The notes: generated by a model from the letters alone, not told the origin. A stretch of 64,000 nt of DNA from Mesobacillus maritimus (GCF_023715205.1 NZ_JAMBNR010000011.1:119470-183469), one strand, 5' to 3'. Shown: positions 34,455 through 42,091, counted from the stretch's first letter. Translations and numbers: made by a program.

Positions 34455-35024
34455 ATGGGCGGTCATCGCTTTAATCCAGAGAAAGCAGATTTACTGGTTG
34501 ATCCAAAAAGGGAAGAGACATTATCTCCAACAAAGATGGCTGAACTCCTTGAGCTTAAGCCAGGGGAGATCATCGCTGATTTAGGTGCCGGAAATGGATT
34601 TTTTGCTATTCCTTTTGCTAGAAAAACAAAAGAAAAACTGGTTGCAATTGATATCGAACCTTTAATGTTGGAAAAATTAAAAGAACGAGCTAGGGAGGCT
34701 GGAATTAAAAACATTGAATACAAAGTAAGCAGTCTTGAAAACTTGCAGCTTGAAGGAGGAACATTCGATAAAATTTTGACAGCGCTTGTTCTTCATGAAG
34801 TGAGTGATTTACAAGGGGTTCTAAGTTCTATCCATAAAGCATTAAAGCCAAACGGAAAAGCATTGATTATTGAGTGGGAAAAGGTCGAAACAGACAGCGG
34901 CCCACCTTTACAAGAGCGAATTTCATCTGAAGAGATGGTGGAAATTGTGCAGAAATTACCGTTTAACACGACCGTCCATAAACTGAATGATTCTCAATAT
35001 GGCGTGTTGCTTGAAAAAATATAG
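34455..35024 (+). CDS. Class I SAM-dependent methyltransferase
   Basis: 189 residues. SAM site IIADLGAGNGFFAIPFA (motif I, about 39-55), LVAIDIEP (motif II) and ILTALVLHEV in the motif IV region. The core resembles the UbiE/ArsM-like group, but the cysteines that bind arsenic in ArsM are absent. Substrate unknown. It is divergent from ccdA, with only 69 bases between starts, so the two may share control. Confidence 0.85.
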   Translation: MGGHRFNPEKADLLVDPKREETLSPTKMAELLELKPGEIIADLGAGNGFFAIPFARKTKEKLVAIDIEPLMLEKLKERAREAGIKNIEYKVSSLENLQLEGGTFDKILTALVLHEVSDLQGVLSSIHKALKPNGKALIIEWEKVETDSGPPLQERISSEEMVEIVQKLPFNTTVHKLNDSQYGVLLEKI

Positions 35025-35206
35025 ATGGATTAATTTAGTGAGGTTTATAGTTAGTCAAAGAATAATAGCAGCAAAGCATTTTAATGGTTGCAGTTTTTTT
35101 AATCGGTAATCAAGGAAGGGGACTTTTGAGCTAACTCACAGCTGTCGCTCCTTTCGAATTGTTTTTATAAAGATAAAATTGATTTTTATAAAGAGGAGCT
35201 GAATTC

Positions 35207-35360
35207 ATGGTAAATAAACTTACAATCATTCAGCAAAATGACACTCATGTCTGTCTTGAGATTCACCCGAACCTTACTGAAAAAAACAGTCCATGATTAA
35301 AAAGCTGGAGGTTTTCTAGAATCCAGCACTATGTGGCCCTTCAAATGCTGGTTGAGAGAC
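35207..35360 (+). pseudogene. Remnant of a 5'-nucleotidase/metallophosphatase gene
   Basis: ATG 35207 follows GAGGAGCTGAATTC and opens KLTIIQQNDTHVCLEIHPNL, the N-terminal metal-binding motif of the 5'-nucleotidase family (NDTH). The frame ends at TGA 35294-35296. About 20 bases later a shifted frame gives KAGGF, and then another shift gives RIST-like sequence, as expected for the next family motif. Frameshifts plus loss of the remaining 450 or more residues mark it as a decayed fragment. Confidence 0.65.
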
Positions 35361-35471
35361 AGTTTTTTCACCGAAGCTCTGTTTTCTATCTTTCAACCCC
35401 AAGTGGTGGGACAGTTTTTTCACGGAAATGGGCAGTCTATCGGGCCATACAAAAGGGTAGAAGGAAAAAAT

Positions 35472-35498
35472 GGTAACGATAGAAGATCTAACCTGCCC
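35472..35498. repeat. Solitary relic of the GGTAACGATAG minisatellite unit
   Basis: GGTAACGATAG followed by AAGAT and CTAACCTGCCC matches, with four changes, the unit junction of the arrays at 23406 and 47936. The stretch 35361-35676 otherwise shows no gene. Confidence 0.55.
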
Positions 35499-35676
35499 TA
35501 AGATGGTTGGATGTAAGTCAAGGAAACAATAGAAAATCATTCATCGAAGTAGCAGTCATTATCTCAAAATACCAACTCTTTCCCTGTGCATTTTTTTAAT
35601 AATTGGCAGTCGAAATCCGGCATTGAATAACGGAATAATAAGATAATAAAAAGGTAATGGAAGGGGGATTGTGACA

Positions 35677-36243
35677 ATGGATGTAAATAAAGTATTAGAT
35701 GCGAAAGGGCTTGCGTGCCCGATGCCAATTGTTAAAACGAAAAAAGAAATGACAACGCTTGAAGCTGGCCAGGTGATGGAAATTCAAGCGACAGATAAAG
35801 GTTCCACTGCAGATCTCAAAGCTTGGGCTGAGAGCACTGGTAATCAATACTTAGGGACAGTCGAAGATGGTGATGTGTTAAAGCATTACCTTAGAAAAGC
35901 CACTCCAGAGGAAGAAAAAGAAGAGGCGAAACATCCAGATGTAGTGAACTTAGGAGATTTACAAAAGAAAATCGCTGGCGAGGAAAAAATTACGATTTTG
36001 GACGTGAGGGAACCAGCGGAATATGCATTTGGTCATATCCCAGGTGCCGTTAATATCCCTCTTGGGGAACTGGAAAAGCGGTTTGAAGAATTGAATCAAG
36101 ACGATGAGCTTCATATCATCTGCCGTACGGGCAGCCGGAGTGATTTAGCGGCACAGAAATTGACGGAAAAAGGTTTTAAGAATGTGAAAAATGTCGTTCC
36201 TGGAATGAAAGAGTGGACAGGCGATTTAAATAAAAACCATTAG
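35677..36243 (+). CDS. TusA-rhodanese fusion sulfurtransferase (YrkF-like)
   Basis: 188 residues from ATG 35677, nine bases after GGAAGGGGG. The TusA domain (about 1-74) has the CPMP active site at Cys14. After a charged linker the rhodanese domain (about 88-187) has LDVREPAEYAFGHIPGA and the active loop CRTGSRS with Cys149. The fusion would pass persulfide sulfur between the two cysteines. It is first of three genes with DsrE-like and rhodanese/metallo-beta-lactamase proteins, as in the yrkEFH set of B. subtilis. Confidence 0.9.
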   Translation: MDVNKVLDAKGLACPMPIVKTKKEMTTLEAGQVMEIQATDKGSTADLKAWAESTGNQYLGTVEDGDVLKHYLRKATPEEEKEEAKHPDVVNLGDLQKKIAGEEKITILDVREPAEYAFGHIPGAVNIPLGELEKRFEELNQDDELHIICRTGSRSDLAAQKLTEKGFKNVKNVVPGMKEWTGDLNKNH

Positions 36244-36255
36244 GGGGAAATCATA

Positions 36256-36645
36256 ATGAAAGTCGCGATTATCGCAGCAAATAGCGGAATGTTCGATGCC
36301 TATAAAGTGTTTAATATTGCAACAGCAGCAGCGGCCACGGATGCAGAGGTCGGAATTTTTTTTACCTTTGAAGGATTAAACCTTATTCATAAAGAAGCAC
36401 ATAAAAATTTACCGATGCCAGCGGGGACGGAACACTTCCAGGAAGGTTTTAAAAAGGCAAATGTGCCACCCGTTGAAGAATTAGTTGGAATGGCGGCAGA
36501 TCTTGGTGTAAAAATGATTGCCTGTCAAATGACAATGGATGTCATGAGTCTTGAAAAAGAACAATTTATTGAGGGAATCGATGTTGGTGGTGCGGTTACG
36601 TTCCTAACTTTTGCAAAAGATGCGGATGTCACGTTAACCTTCTAG
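36256..36645 (+). CDS. DsrE/DsrF-like sulfur-carrier protein (YrkE-like)
   Basis: 129 residues. Starts with KVAIIAANSGMFDAYKVFNI and has the family pattern GIFFTFEGLNLIHK and KMIACQMTMDVMSL, where Cys90 is the likely persulfide carrier. Related proteins are about 150-160 residues, so this one is slightly short in the middle. It follows the TusA-rhodanese gene by 12 bases and should exchange sulfur with it. Confidence 0.85.
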   Translation: MKVAIIAANSGMFDAYKVFNIATAAAATDAEVGIFFTFEGLNLIHKEAHKNLPMPAGTEHFQEGFKKANVPPVEELVGMAADLGVKMIACQMTMDVMSLEKEQFIEGIDVGGAVTFLTFAKDADVTLTF

Positions 36646-36667
36646 CTGAATACGAAGAGGTGAAAAA

Positions 36668-37795
36668 ATGACAACAGTGAAAACCATCTCGGTAAAAGAA
36701 CTGGTCAAAAAGATTCTCAGCAACGAGAAAATCTTTATTTTAGATGCTCGAAATACCGATGATTTCGATGATTGGAAAATTGAAGGCGAGAATGTGGAAA
36801 TCATCAATGCGCCGTACTTTGACTTGTTGGACGGAGTGGAGTCGATTGTAGACAAGTTGCCGAAGGGGCAAGACATTTTTGTGATTTGTGCAAAAGGTGG
36901 CTCTTCGGAATTTGTTGCTGAACAGCTTGTTGAGGCTGGGTTTACACAAGCTTATTCGATTGAAGGCGGCATGAAAGCATGGAGTGAGCATTTAGAGCCG
37001 ATTAAAGTTGGAGATGTTTCTGGTGGCGGAGCGATTTATCAATTTGTTCGAATCGGGAAAGGTTGCTTGTCTTATTTAGTAGAATCAAACGGACAAGCAG
37101 CGATAATTGATACAAATCGCATGCTTCAACCGTATGAGGATTTTATCAAAGAAAAAGGATTCAAATTAACTCATGTGTTTGACACTCACTTACATGCCGA
37201 CCATATCTCAGGTGGAAGGAAGCTCGCCGGAAATTATGGCGCACAGTATTATCTGCCACCGAAAGATGCCGATGAAGTTCAATTCAACTACAATCAAGTC
37301 AATGATGCTGATGAATTTAAAGTGGGAGACATAATGATTAAAGCTCTTTATTCCCCAGGGCATACAATCGGAAGTACATCTTATATTGTGGATGACAAAT
37401 ATCTGTTAACAGGAGATATTTTGTTTATTGATTCAATTGGACGTCCAGATTTAGCTGGGAAAGCTCAAGACTGGGTAGCGGATTTAAGAAATACGCTTTA
37501 TAAAACATACAAAGAACTAGCCGACGAATTACTCGTTCTTCCAGCTCATTATATGACTCACCATGAAATGAATGACGACGGAAGTGTATCGGAAAAGCTT
37601 GGCGTGCTGTATAAAGAAAATCACGGTTTAAACATTGAAGATGATGAAGAGTTTCGAAAGACGGTATCGGAAAATTTACCGCCACAACCAAACTCTTATC
37701 AAGAAATCCGTGAAACCAATATGGGAAAGATCAGCCCAGAAGAAGAGCAACAAAGAGAAATGGAAATTGGTCCAAATCGCTGTGCAGTAAGATAG
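36668..37795 (+). CDS. Rhodanese-metallo-beta-lactamase fusion, persulfide-dioxygenase-like
   Basis: 375 residues. N-terminal rhodanese domain (about 5-110) with active loop CAKGGSSE, Cys74. C-terminal metallo-beta-lactamase domain (about 120-330) with [11 protein letters not shown] (His174, His176, Asp178, His179), GHTIGS, and [15 protein letters not shown], the iron-site pattern of ETHE1/CstB-type persulfide dioxygenases. CstB has the reverse domain order, so this is a distinct fusion. It probably oxidises low-molecular-weight persulfides and handles the sulfite or thiosulfate formed. Confidence 0.85.
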   Translation: MTTVKTISVKELVKKILSNEKIFILDARNTDDFDDWKIEGENVEIINAPYFDLLDGVESIVDKLPKGQDIFVICAKGGSSEFVAEQLVEAGFTQAYSIEGGMKAWSEHLEPIKVGDVSGGGAIYQFVRIGKGCLSYLVESNGQAAIIDTNRMLQPYEDFIKEKGFKLTHVFDTHLHADHISGGRKLAGNYGAQYYLPPKDADEVQFNYNQVNDADEFKVGDIMIKALYSPGHTIGSTSYIVDDKYLLTGDILFIDSIGRPDLAGKAQDWVADLRNTLYKTYKELADELLVLPAHYMTHHEMNDDGSVSEKLGVLYKENHGLNIEDDEEFRKTVSENLPPQPNSYQEIRETNMGKISPEEEQQREMEIGPNRCAVR

Positions 37796-37800
37796 ACGTA

Positions 37801-37836
37801 AAAACTGGGATACCTATGTTGGTGTCCCAGTTTTTT
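37801..37836 (+). terminator. Terminator of the first sulfur operon
   Basis: AAAACTGGGATACC and GGTGTCCCAGTTTTTT form a long stem seven bases after the stop. Confidence 0.9.
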
Positions 37837-37882
37837 ATTTTTATTTTTTAAAAACCTGCTGCAAAAAAAATTGTTTAAACTG

Positions 37883-37911
37883 TTGACATTATACCTACAG
37901 GGGTATAATAT
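37883..37911 (+). promoter_or_regulatory. Promoter with CsoR/CstR-like operator
   Basis: TTGACA (37883-37888), 17-base spacer, TAATAT (37906-37911). The dyad ATACCTACAGGGGTAT (37891-37906) fills the spacer. C/G-tract dyads of the ATACCC-N-GGGTAT type are bound by CsoR-family repressors, including the persulfide sensor CstR. No such repressor gene is in the window. Confidence 0.6.
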
Positions 37912-37978
37912 AAATCTTGTCACCGCAATTCAAAGTACATTGGTGATCAGACATATTAATGGAAAGGTGGGGCCCAAT

Positions 37979-38344
37979 TTGGAATATATCAATTATATCT
38001 TAATCGGTATACTTGTTTATTTATTATTGAAACGTCTTATTCCGACAAAGGGAATTAGACATATATCAACAGATCAGTTGAAAAAAGAATTGAAAGAAAC
38101 GAAAAATAAACAATTCATTGATGTGCGCTCACCTGGAGAATTTAAAGGCAATCATATTAGAGGATTTAAAAATCTTCCATTACACCAATTATCGCAAAAA
38201 GCCACAACTCTTGATAAAGATAATGAAGTGGTAGTGATTTGTCAAAGTGGAATGAGAAGTCAAAAAGCATGTTCTCAGTTGAAAAAATTAGGATTTAAAA
38301 ATATTACAAACGTAAAAGGCGGAGTAAGCGCCTGGAGACCATAA
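37979..38344 (+). CDS. Membrane-anchored rhodanese
   Basis: 121 residues from TTG 37979, eight bases after GGAAAGGTGGGG and downstream of the promoter at 37883. N-terminal membrane helix (about 5-20), then a rhodanese domain with FIDVRSPGEFKGNHIRG and active loop CQSGMRS (Cys88). Resembles the YqhL type. It may handle sulfane sulfur at the inner membrane face. Confidence 0.85.
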   Translation: MEYINYILIGILVYLLLKRLIPTKGIRHISTDQLKKELKETKNKQFIDVRSPGEFKGNHIRGFKNLPLHQLSQKATTLDKDNEVVVICQSGMRSQKACSQLKKLGFKNITNVKGGVSAWRP

Positions 38345-38357
38345 GGAGGAAAAAAGA

Positions 38358-38654
38358 ATGAAAAAAATGACAGCAAAAGAAGTAGAAAATCTTTTAAAAG
38401 AAAACAAGGAATTAAATATTGTGGATGTACGTGAAGTGGATGAAGTCGCAACAGGGAAAATTCCAGGAGCAATTCATATCCCGCTAGGCTTAATCGAATT
38501 TCGTATGCATGAACTAGATAAATCAAAAGAATATATCATGGTATGTCGCTCAGGAGGTAGAAGCGGACGTGCATCAGAGTTCCTTGAGTACAACGGCTAC
38601 AAGGTCATTAATATGACTGGTGGCATGATGTCATGGGAAGGACCTACTGAATAA
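38358..38654 (+). CDS. Single-domain rhodanese sulfurtransferase
   Basis: 98 residues behind AAGGAGG. VDVREVDEVATGKIPGAIHI and active loop CRSGGRSG with Cys63, ending in GGMMSWEG. It follows the membrane rhodanese by 13 bases and is co-transcribed. A close paralogue with Cys63 in the same place is at 58670-58969. Confidence 0.9.
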   Translation: MKKMTAKEVENLLKENKELNIVDVREVDEVATGKIPGAIHIPLGLIEFRMHELDKSKEYIMVCRSGGRSGRASEFLEYNGYKVINMTGGMMSWEGPTE

Positions 38655-38659
38655 ATTTT

Positions 38660-38689
38660 TGGCTTTTATCATACCCTTCTGGGTAATAT
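38660..38689 (+). promoter_or_regulatory. Second promoter with CsoR/CstR-like operator
   Basis: TTGGCT (38660-38665), 18-base spacer, TAATAT (38684-38689). ATACCCTTCTGGGTAAT (38671-38687) covers the spacer, the same geometry as at 37883. It would drive the 53-codon frame that begins at 38760. Confidence 0.5.
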
Positions 38690-38759
38690 GGAATCAGGTG
38701 AACTGAAATTCTAACAAAAATCATCGAAGCATATTTTAACGAAAGAGTCAGGTGATTAG

Positions 38760-38921
38760 ATGGAAGAGAAAAACGTAAACAACGTCAATGATTGTTCCAC
38801 TGGTTCCTGAGGCATCGGGAAACAAAAACCCGGTCGTCATAAAAGCATTCCGCCGATATGACCTGGGGTTTATGTTTGGCTCCTGGTAGGAGCTATTATG
38901 TTGATTAAGAGTTTCTTCTAA
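38760..38921 (+). CDS. Small membrane protein frame with two in-frame TGA codons
   Basis: ATG 38760 follows AGGTGATTAG. The frame runs 53 codons to TAA 38919-38921 with TGA at codons 17 (38808-38810) and 34 (38859-38861) and no other stop. Before codon 17 it reads NDCSTGS, and after it GIGKQKPGRHKSIPPI. After codon 34 it reads PGVYVWLLVGAIMLIKSFF, a clear membrane helix with a basic end. It has its own promoter and operator within the sulfur cluster. A GGT-loop hairpin follows the second TGA at SECIS-like distance; the first has no convincing one. It could be a two-Sec protein, a decayed gene or chance. Confidence 0.4.
38878..38894 (+). promoter_or_regulatory. SECIS-like hairpin after the second TGA
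   Basis: GGCTCCT pairs with AGGAGCT (one G-U pair) around loop GGT. The loop starts 23 bases after the TGA at 38859. Stem length and loop sequence equal those of the hairpin after the CueP TGA. Confidence 0.4.
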
Positions 38922-38961
38922 AGAGGAAGGCTAGCATATTAACAATGTAAGTCAAAAAGAG

Positions 38962-39087
38962 TGTCAATGGGTACCGACCCCCAAAATTTAGATGATAAAA
39001 CTAACTTTTTGGAGTGTTTTTTTGGTCAAATATAGTGAGGAATTTAAAATAAAGCTTGTTACTGAGTATTTACATGGAAATCTTTGA
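38962..39087 (+). mobile_element. IS3-family (IS150-like) remnant
   Basis: The end-like sequence TGTCAATGGGTACCGACCCC is followed by about 40 bases and then TTG 39022 opening VKYSEEFKIKLVTEYLHGNL, the N-terminus of IS3-family OrfA transposases. A TGA ends it at 39085-39087 and nothing further of the element remains. Confidence 0.75.
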
Positions 39088-39132
39088 TATAACTCATTGG
39101 CGAGAAATACAATAAGCCCTCTTTTTTAAGCA

Positions 39133-39633
39133 TTATCGTAACGGTTTTAAGCTAAAGTACTCAAGCGCTTGATTGATATAATCTAAGTCAAAGATTTTCT
39201 TCTCGATGCAAAATTGAAGAACTAAATCTTGTGTATCACTATCAGAGAACGAATACCCTGCCGCACCTAAAAGTTCAACAACATCGTCGTAATCTAGTTT
39301 TAAAGCGAAAGCGAGGCTAAGCACCGTATTTTTTCGTGGTTGGTAGTTCGGAATCGAACGGATTTTTGAAAACAACTTGCGGTCGATTCCTGCTTTTTTA
39401 TAAATGTCCGCATCACGGGCAGCTGTTTGATCGATGTAACGAAAAAGGACTTGGCTAAAGGTTGGTTTCCGCCGTGCTTCAATAAATGCTTCGAGTTCAA
39501 TCTGCTGGAGTTCTTCTTGAAGGGGGCTATCGCTATACAATTCTAATTCAGCGGACGTAACCAATTCAAAATCAATCTGCTGGTAGGTTTGTACATATTG
39601 TTCCAATTCCATGAGTAGTTCTTTGCTTAGCAT
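39133..39633 (-). CDS. Conserved hypothetical protein paired with a VWA protein
   Basis: 166 residues, soluble, acidic first half. The second half (about 80-140) is helical with KAGIDRKLFSKIRSIPNYQP and KNTVLSLAFALKLDYDDVVE, which looks like a helix-turn-helix of the XRE type. It is divergent from the VWA gene, with 101 bases between starts, and may regulate it or partner with it. No catalytic motif seen. Confidence 0.7.
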   Translation of the reverse strand: MLSKELLMELEQYVQTYQQIDFELVTSAELELYSDSPLQEELQQIELEAFIEARRKPTFSQVLFRYIDQTAARDADIYKKAGIDRKLFSKIRSIPNYQPRKNTVLSLAFALKLDYDDVVELLGAAGYSFSDSDTQDLVLQFCIEKKIFDLDYINQALEYFSLKPLR

Positions 39634-39734
39634 TGGATAATCCTCCGAAAAATGTCGCTTTTAAAGCGACCAAATATTGGTTGCACTCAAGTACGATTGT
39701 ACCATGGGAAACCAATTTTGAGAGGATGATAGAC

Positions 39735-40325
39735 ATGAAAGCAAATAAAACGGAAATCGTTTTTTTACTCGATCGCAGTGGTTCCATGGCTGGACTTGAA
39801 AAAGATACGATCGGTGGATTTAACTCCTTTTTAAAAAGACAGTATCAATATGAAGGAGAAACCATTGTGACGACGGTTCTTTTTGACGATGAATATGAAA
39901 TTTTGTGGAATGGGGAAGATGCAAACGGAATGATTCTGACGGAACAGGAATATTATGTAAGAGGATGTACGGCATTGCTTGATGCCGTTGGAAAAACCAT
40001 TTTAGATGTCGGTGCCCGATTATCGAAACAAGCTGAGGATGAACGACCGGAAAAGGTGTTATTCGTGATTACAACGGATGGAATGGAAAATGCTAGTCGG
40101 GAGTTTTCTTATCAAAAAGTCAAAGAGATGATTCACCACCAGCAAGAAACATATAATTGGGAATTTATTTTTATGGGAGCTAATATCGATGCTGCTGCTG
40201 AAGCTAGTCAATTAGGAATTGAGAAAAAAAGTGCGTTCCAGTTTGATGCTTCTGAAAAAGGAGTAGAAGAAATGTATGAAATGGTGAATGAGGTTGTCAC
40301 AGAAAAAAGACGAAATAGCATATAA
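39735..40325 (+). CDS. VWA-domain protein
   Basis: 196 residues from ATG 39735, nine bases after GAGAGG. The whole protein is one von Willebrand A fold with MIDAS motif DRSGSM (about 12-17), the Thr of RGCTALLDAVG and the Asp of ITTDGMENAS. No signal peptide or membrane helix, so it is cytosolic and should bind a partner through a divalent metal. The divergent upstream gene is the likely partner. Confidence 0.87.
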   Translation: MKANKTEIVFLLDRSGSMAGLEKDTIGGFNSFLKRQYQYEGETIVTTVLFDDEYEILWNGEDANGMILTEQEYYVRGCTALLDAVGKTILDVGARLSKQAEDERPEKVLFVITTDGMENASREFSYQKVKEMIHHQQETYNWEFIFMGANIDAAAEASQLGIEKKSAFQFDASEKGVEEMYEMVNEVVTEKRRNSI

Positions 40326-40431
40326 ATACAAAGGGACAATTCAAATGAAACATGCGAGTTTTAAAGTTTCATACATTCTAATTGACAAAATCCTTCACCG
40401 TCGTTTATAGTATTACTATCTTAATTGAATA

Positions 40432-40562
40432 GTTCTCCTAAAGGGGAGTAGCTTTTACAGCAGAGTCGTCAATTCGGAGATCACCATCTCCCGGCTTTGT
40501 TGGCAACCTTGATGTTGTTAGCAAGACCTTTACCTTTAATGGTAAAGGTCTTTTTGTTTTTC
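40432..40562 (+). promoter_or_regulatory. yybP-ykoY (Mn2+) riboswitch with terminator
   Basis: A promoter TTGACA/TATAGT (40382-40411) precedes the RNA. The aptamer shows AAAGGGGAGTAGC, then GTCAATTCGGAGATC, GGCTTTGTTGGCAACC and the closing region, the conserved core of yybP-ykoY. AAGACCTTTACC/GGTAAAGGTCTT with a T run (40523-40560) is the expression platform. This class binds Mn2+ and turns on TerC-type exporters, and a TerC gene lies in the operon. Confidence 0.85.
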
Positions 40563-40565
40563 TGG

Positions 40566-40598
40566 AAACCTTTACCAATGTTGGTGAAGGTTTTTTGT
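40566..40598 (+). terminator. Second terminator after the riboswitch
   Basis: AACCTTTACC and GGTGAAGGTT, T run. It repeats the sequence of the riboswitch terminator almost exactly just downstream, so the operon is guarded by two hairpins. Confidence 0.8.
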
Positions 40599-40711
40599 TT
40601 TATTCAAGGTTAAAAGAATGCGAGGTTGATTACAGCAGCAAATTCAACACAATCTTATCCAAAAAATAAACCTAGCATCATAGGAAATTAATACAGATAG
40701 GAGAGAAAATA

Positions 40712-40867
40712 ATGAAAAAACCAAAAATTAACTTCATGGATCTGGTAAAGAAAAATAAAGAAGAATTACTAAATGATCGCAAAGAATTGGCGAAAATTGA
40801 GGAGCGGATTGAAAACAAACATTCCAAATTAGCAATGGAACAGTTATGGAAATTAACTTCAAACTAA
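40712..40867 (+). CDS. FbpB-family small basic protein
   Basis: 51 residues behind GGAGAG. The pattern FMDLVKKNKEELLNDRKEL then KIEERIENKHSKLA is that of FbpB-family small basic proteins, which in B. subtilis help the FsrA small RNA in iron sparing. Its place between a Mn2+ riboswitch and TerC suggests metal-linked expression here. Confidence 0.75.
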   Translation: MKKPKINFMDLVKKNKEELLNDRKELAKIEERIENKHSKLAMEQLWKLTSN

Positions 40868-40882
40868 ACTAGGGGGCTATTC

Positions 40883-41275
40883 ATGTTACTAAGAAAATAT
40901 ATGTCTTTGTTAGGAATTGGTTCGGCACAAATCGATTTGGTATTGGAAAAAGATACTTATCGAGCTGGTGAGACCGTAAAAGGGGTCTTCCATATTAAAG
41001 GGGGTACCATTGACCAGCAGTTAAAGAGAATTGAATGCGACTTGGTGCGCCGAGACCTTCTTTTAGAAAAAGATGTAGTGCTGCATACCGCTACGATCCT
41101 AACTTCTTCAACCATTCAAGCAGATGCTGTAAATGAGGTTTTGTTTTCATTTAAGCTTCCTGAGGATATGGAGGTCTCTACAGAAACGCAATCCTATCGA
41201 TTTTCAACAAGGTTATATTTTACGCAGGGCGTGGCTAGCAGTGATCATGATGAGATCAAGGTTGTCACGAATTAA
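40883..41275 (+). CDS. Short Spo0M-family protein
   Basis: 130 residues. The sequence with AQIDLVLEKDTYRAGETVKG and IKGGTIDQQLKRIECDLV matches the N-terminal arrestin-like half of Spo0M sporulation-control proteins, which are about 250 residues. The second half is absent and the frame ends cleanly at FTQGVASSDHDEIKVVTN, so this is a short variant, not an obvious break. It starts 15 bases after the FbpB-like gene, within the riboswitch operon. Confidence 0.75.
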   Translation: MLLRKYMSLLGIGSAQIDLVLEKDTYRAGETVKGVFHIKGGTIDQQLKRIECDLVRRDLLLEKDVVLHTATILTSSTIQADAVNEVLFSFKLPEDMEVSTETQSYRFSTRLYFTQGVASSDHDEIKVVTN

Positions 41276-41323
41276 CCTTTGTGAAGCAGCCAAACATCAT
41301 TTTATTTTAGGAGGAAAACAGAA

Positions 41324-42091
41324 TTGGAATTTTCCATATTATTAGAGTACGGGTGGGTCCTATTATTATTAGTTGCCCTTGAAGGACTGCTTGCCGCAGA
41401 TAATGCGTTAGTTTTAGCGATTATGGTTAAGCACCTTCCTGAGGAAGAAAGGAAAAAGGCGCTTTTTTACGGCTTAGCTGGAGCGTTTGTCTTCCGTTTT
41501 GCTTCCTTATTTGCAATTTCCTTCCTTGTCGACGTTTGGCAGGTGCAAGCGATTGGAGCGTTATATCTCCTGTTCATCGCAATCAATCATATTGTGCGGA
41601 AACTTATTTTTAAACAAAAAGAATCAGATGTACCAGAAAAAGAAGCAAAGAAAACTGGATTTTGGGGTACGGTGTTGAAAGTAGAATTAGCGGATATTGC
41701 CTTTGCGGTTGATTCCATTCTAGCAGCTGTCGCCTTAGCAATGACTTTACCAAATACAAACCTTCCTGCCATCGGAGGCATGGATGGTGGAAAGTTTTTA
41801 GTGATTTTCGCCGGTGGGATGATTGGTTTGATCATCATGCGGTTTGCCGCGAATCTGTTTGTGAAATTGCTCCATTCCCGTCCAGGGCTTGAAATTGCCG
41901 CATTTGCGATTGTTGGTTGGGTAGGTGTCAAGTTAGCGGTGTTAACGTTGGGGCACGAAGATATTGGAGTCATTCCACATGACTTTGCTCATTCAACAGA
42001 GTGGAAGCTTATATTCTATATCGTTCTATTAGGAATTGCAGCAAGTGGATGGTTTTTTACAAAAGGAAAGCAAGAACAAGCGGCCTCATAA
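41324..42091 (+). CDS. TerC-family membrane protein (YkoY/Alx-like metal exporter)
   Basis: 255 residues from TTG 41324, eight bases after AGGAGG. About seven membrane helices. EGLLAADNALVLAIMV (about 20-35) and VELADIAFAVDSILAAVAL (about 118-136) are the paired acidic membrane motifs of TerC proteins. YkoY-type members export Mn2+ to protect or metallate exoproteins, which fits the upstream Mn2+ riboswitch. Confidence 0.9.
   Translation: MEFSILLEYGWVLLLLVALEGLLAADNALVLAIMVKHLPEEERKKALFYGLAGAFVFRFASLFAISFLVDVWQVQAIGALYLLFIAINHIVRKLIFKQKESDVPEKEAKKTGFWGTVLKVELADIAFAVDSILAAVALAMTLPNTNLPAIGGMDGGKFLVIFAGGMIGLIIMRFAANLFVKLLHSRPGLEIAAFAIVGWVGVKLAVLTLGHEDIGVIPHDFAHSTEWKLIFYIVLLGIAASGWFFTKGKQEQAAS

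Noticed and set aside
35294..35296. TGA in the metallophosphatase fragment as a third selenocysteine candidate
   Set aside because: The homologous continuation appears in other frames, so the gene is frameshifted. No Cys is expected at this position.
38811..38863. SECIS element for the first TGA of the small frame
   Set aside because: ATCGGG/CCCGGT lies too close (loop about nine bases after the TGA) and GTCATA/TATGAC has an A-rich loop without an early G. Neither fits well.
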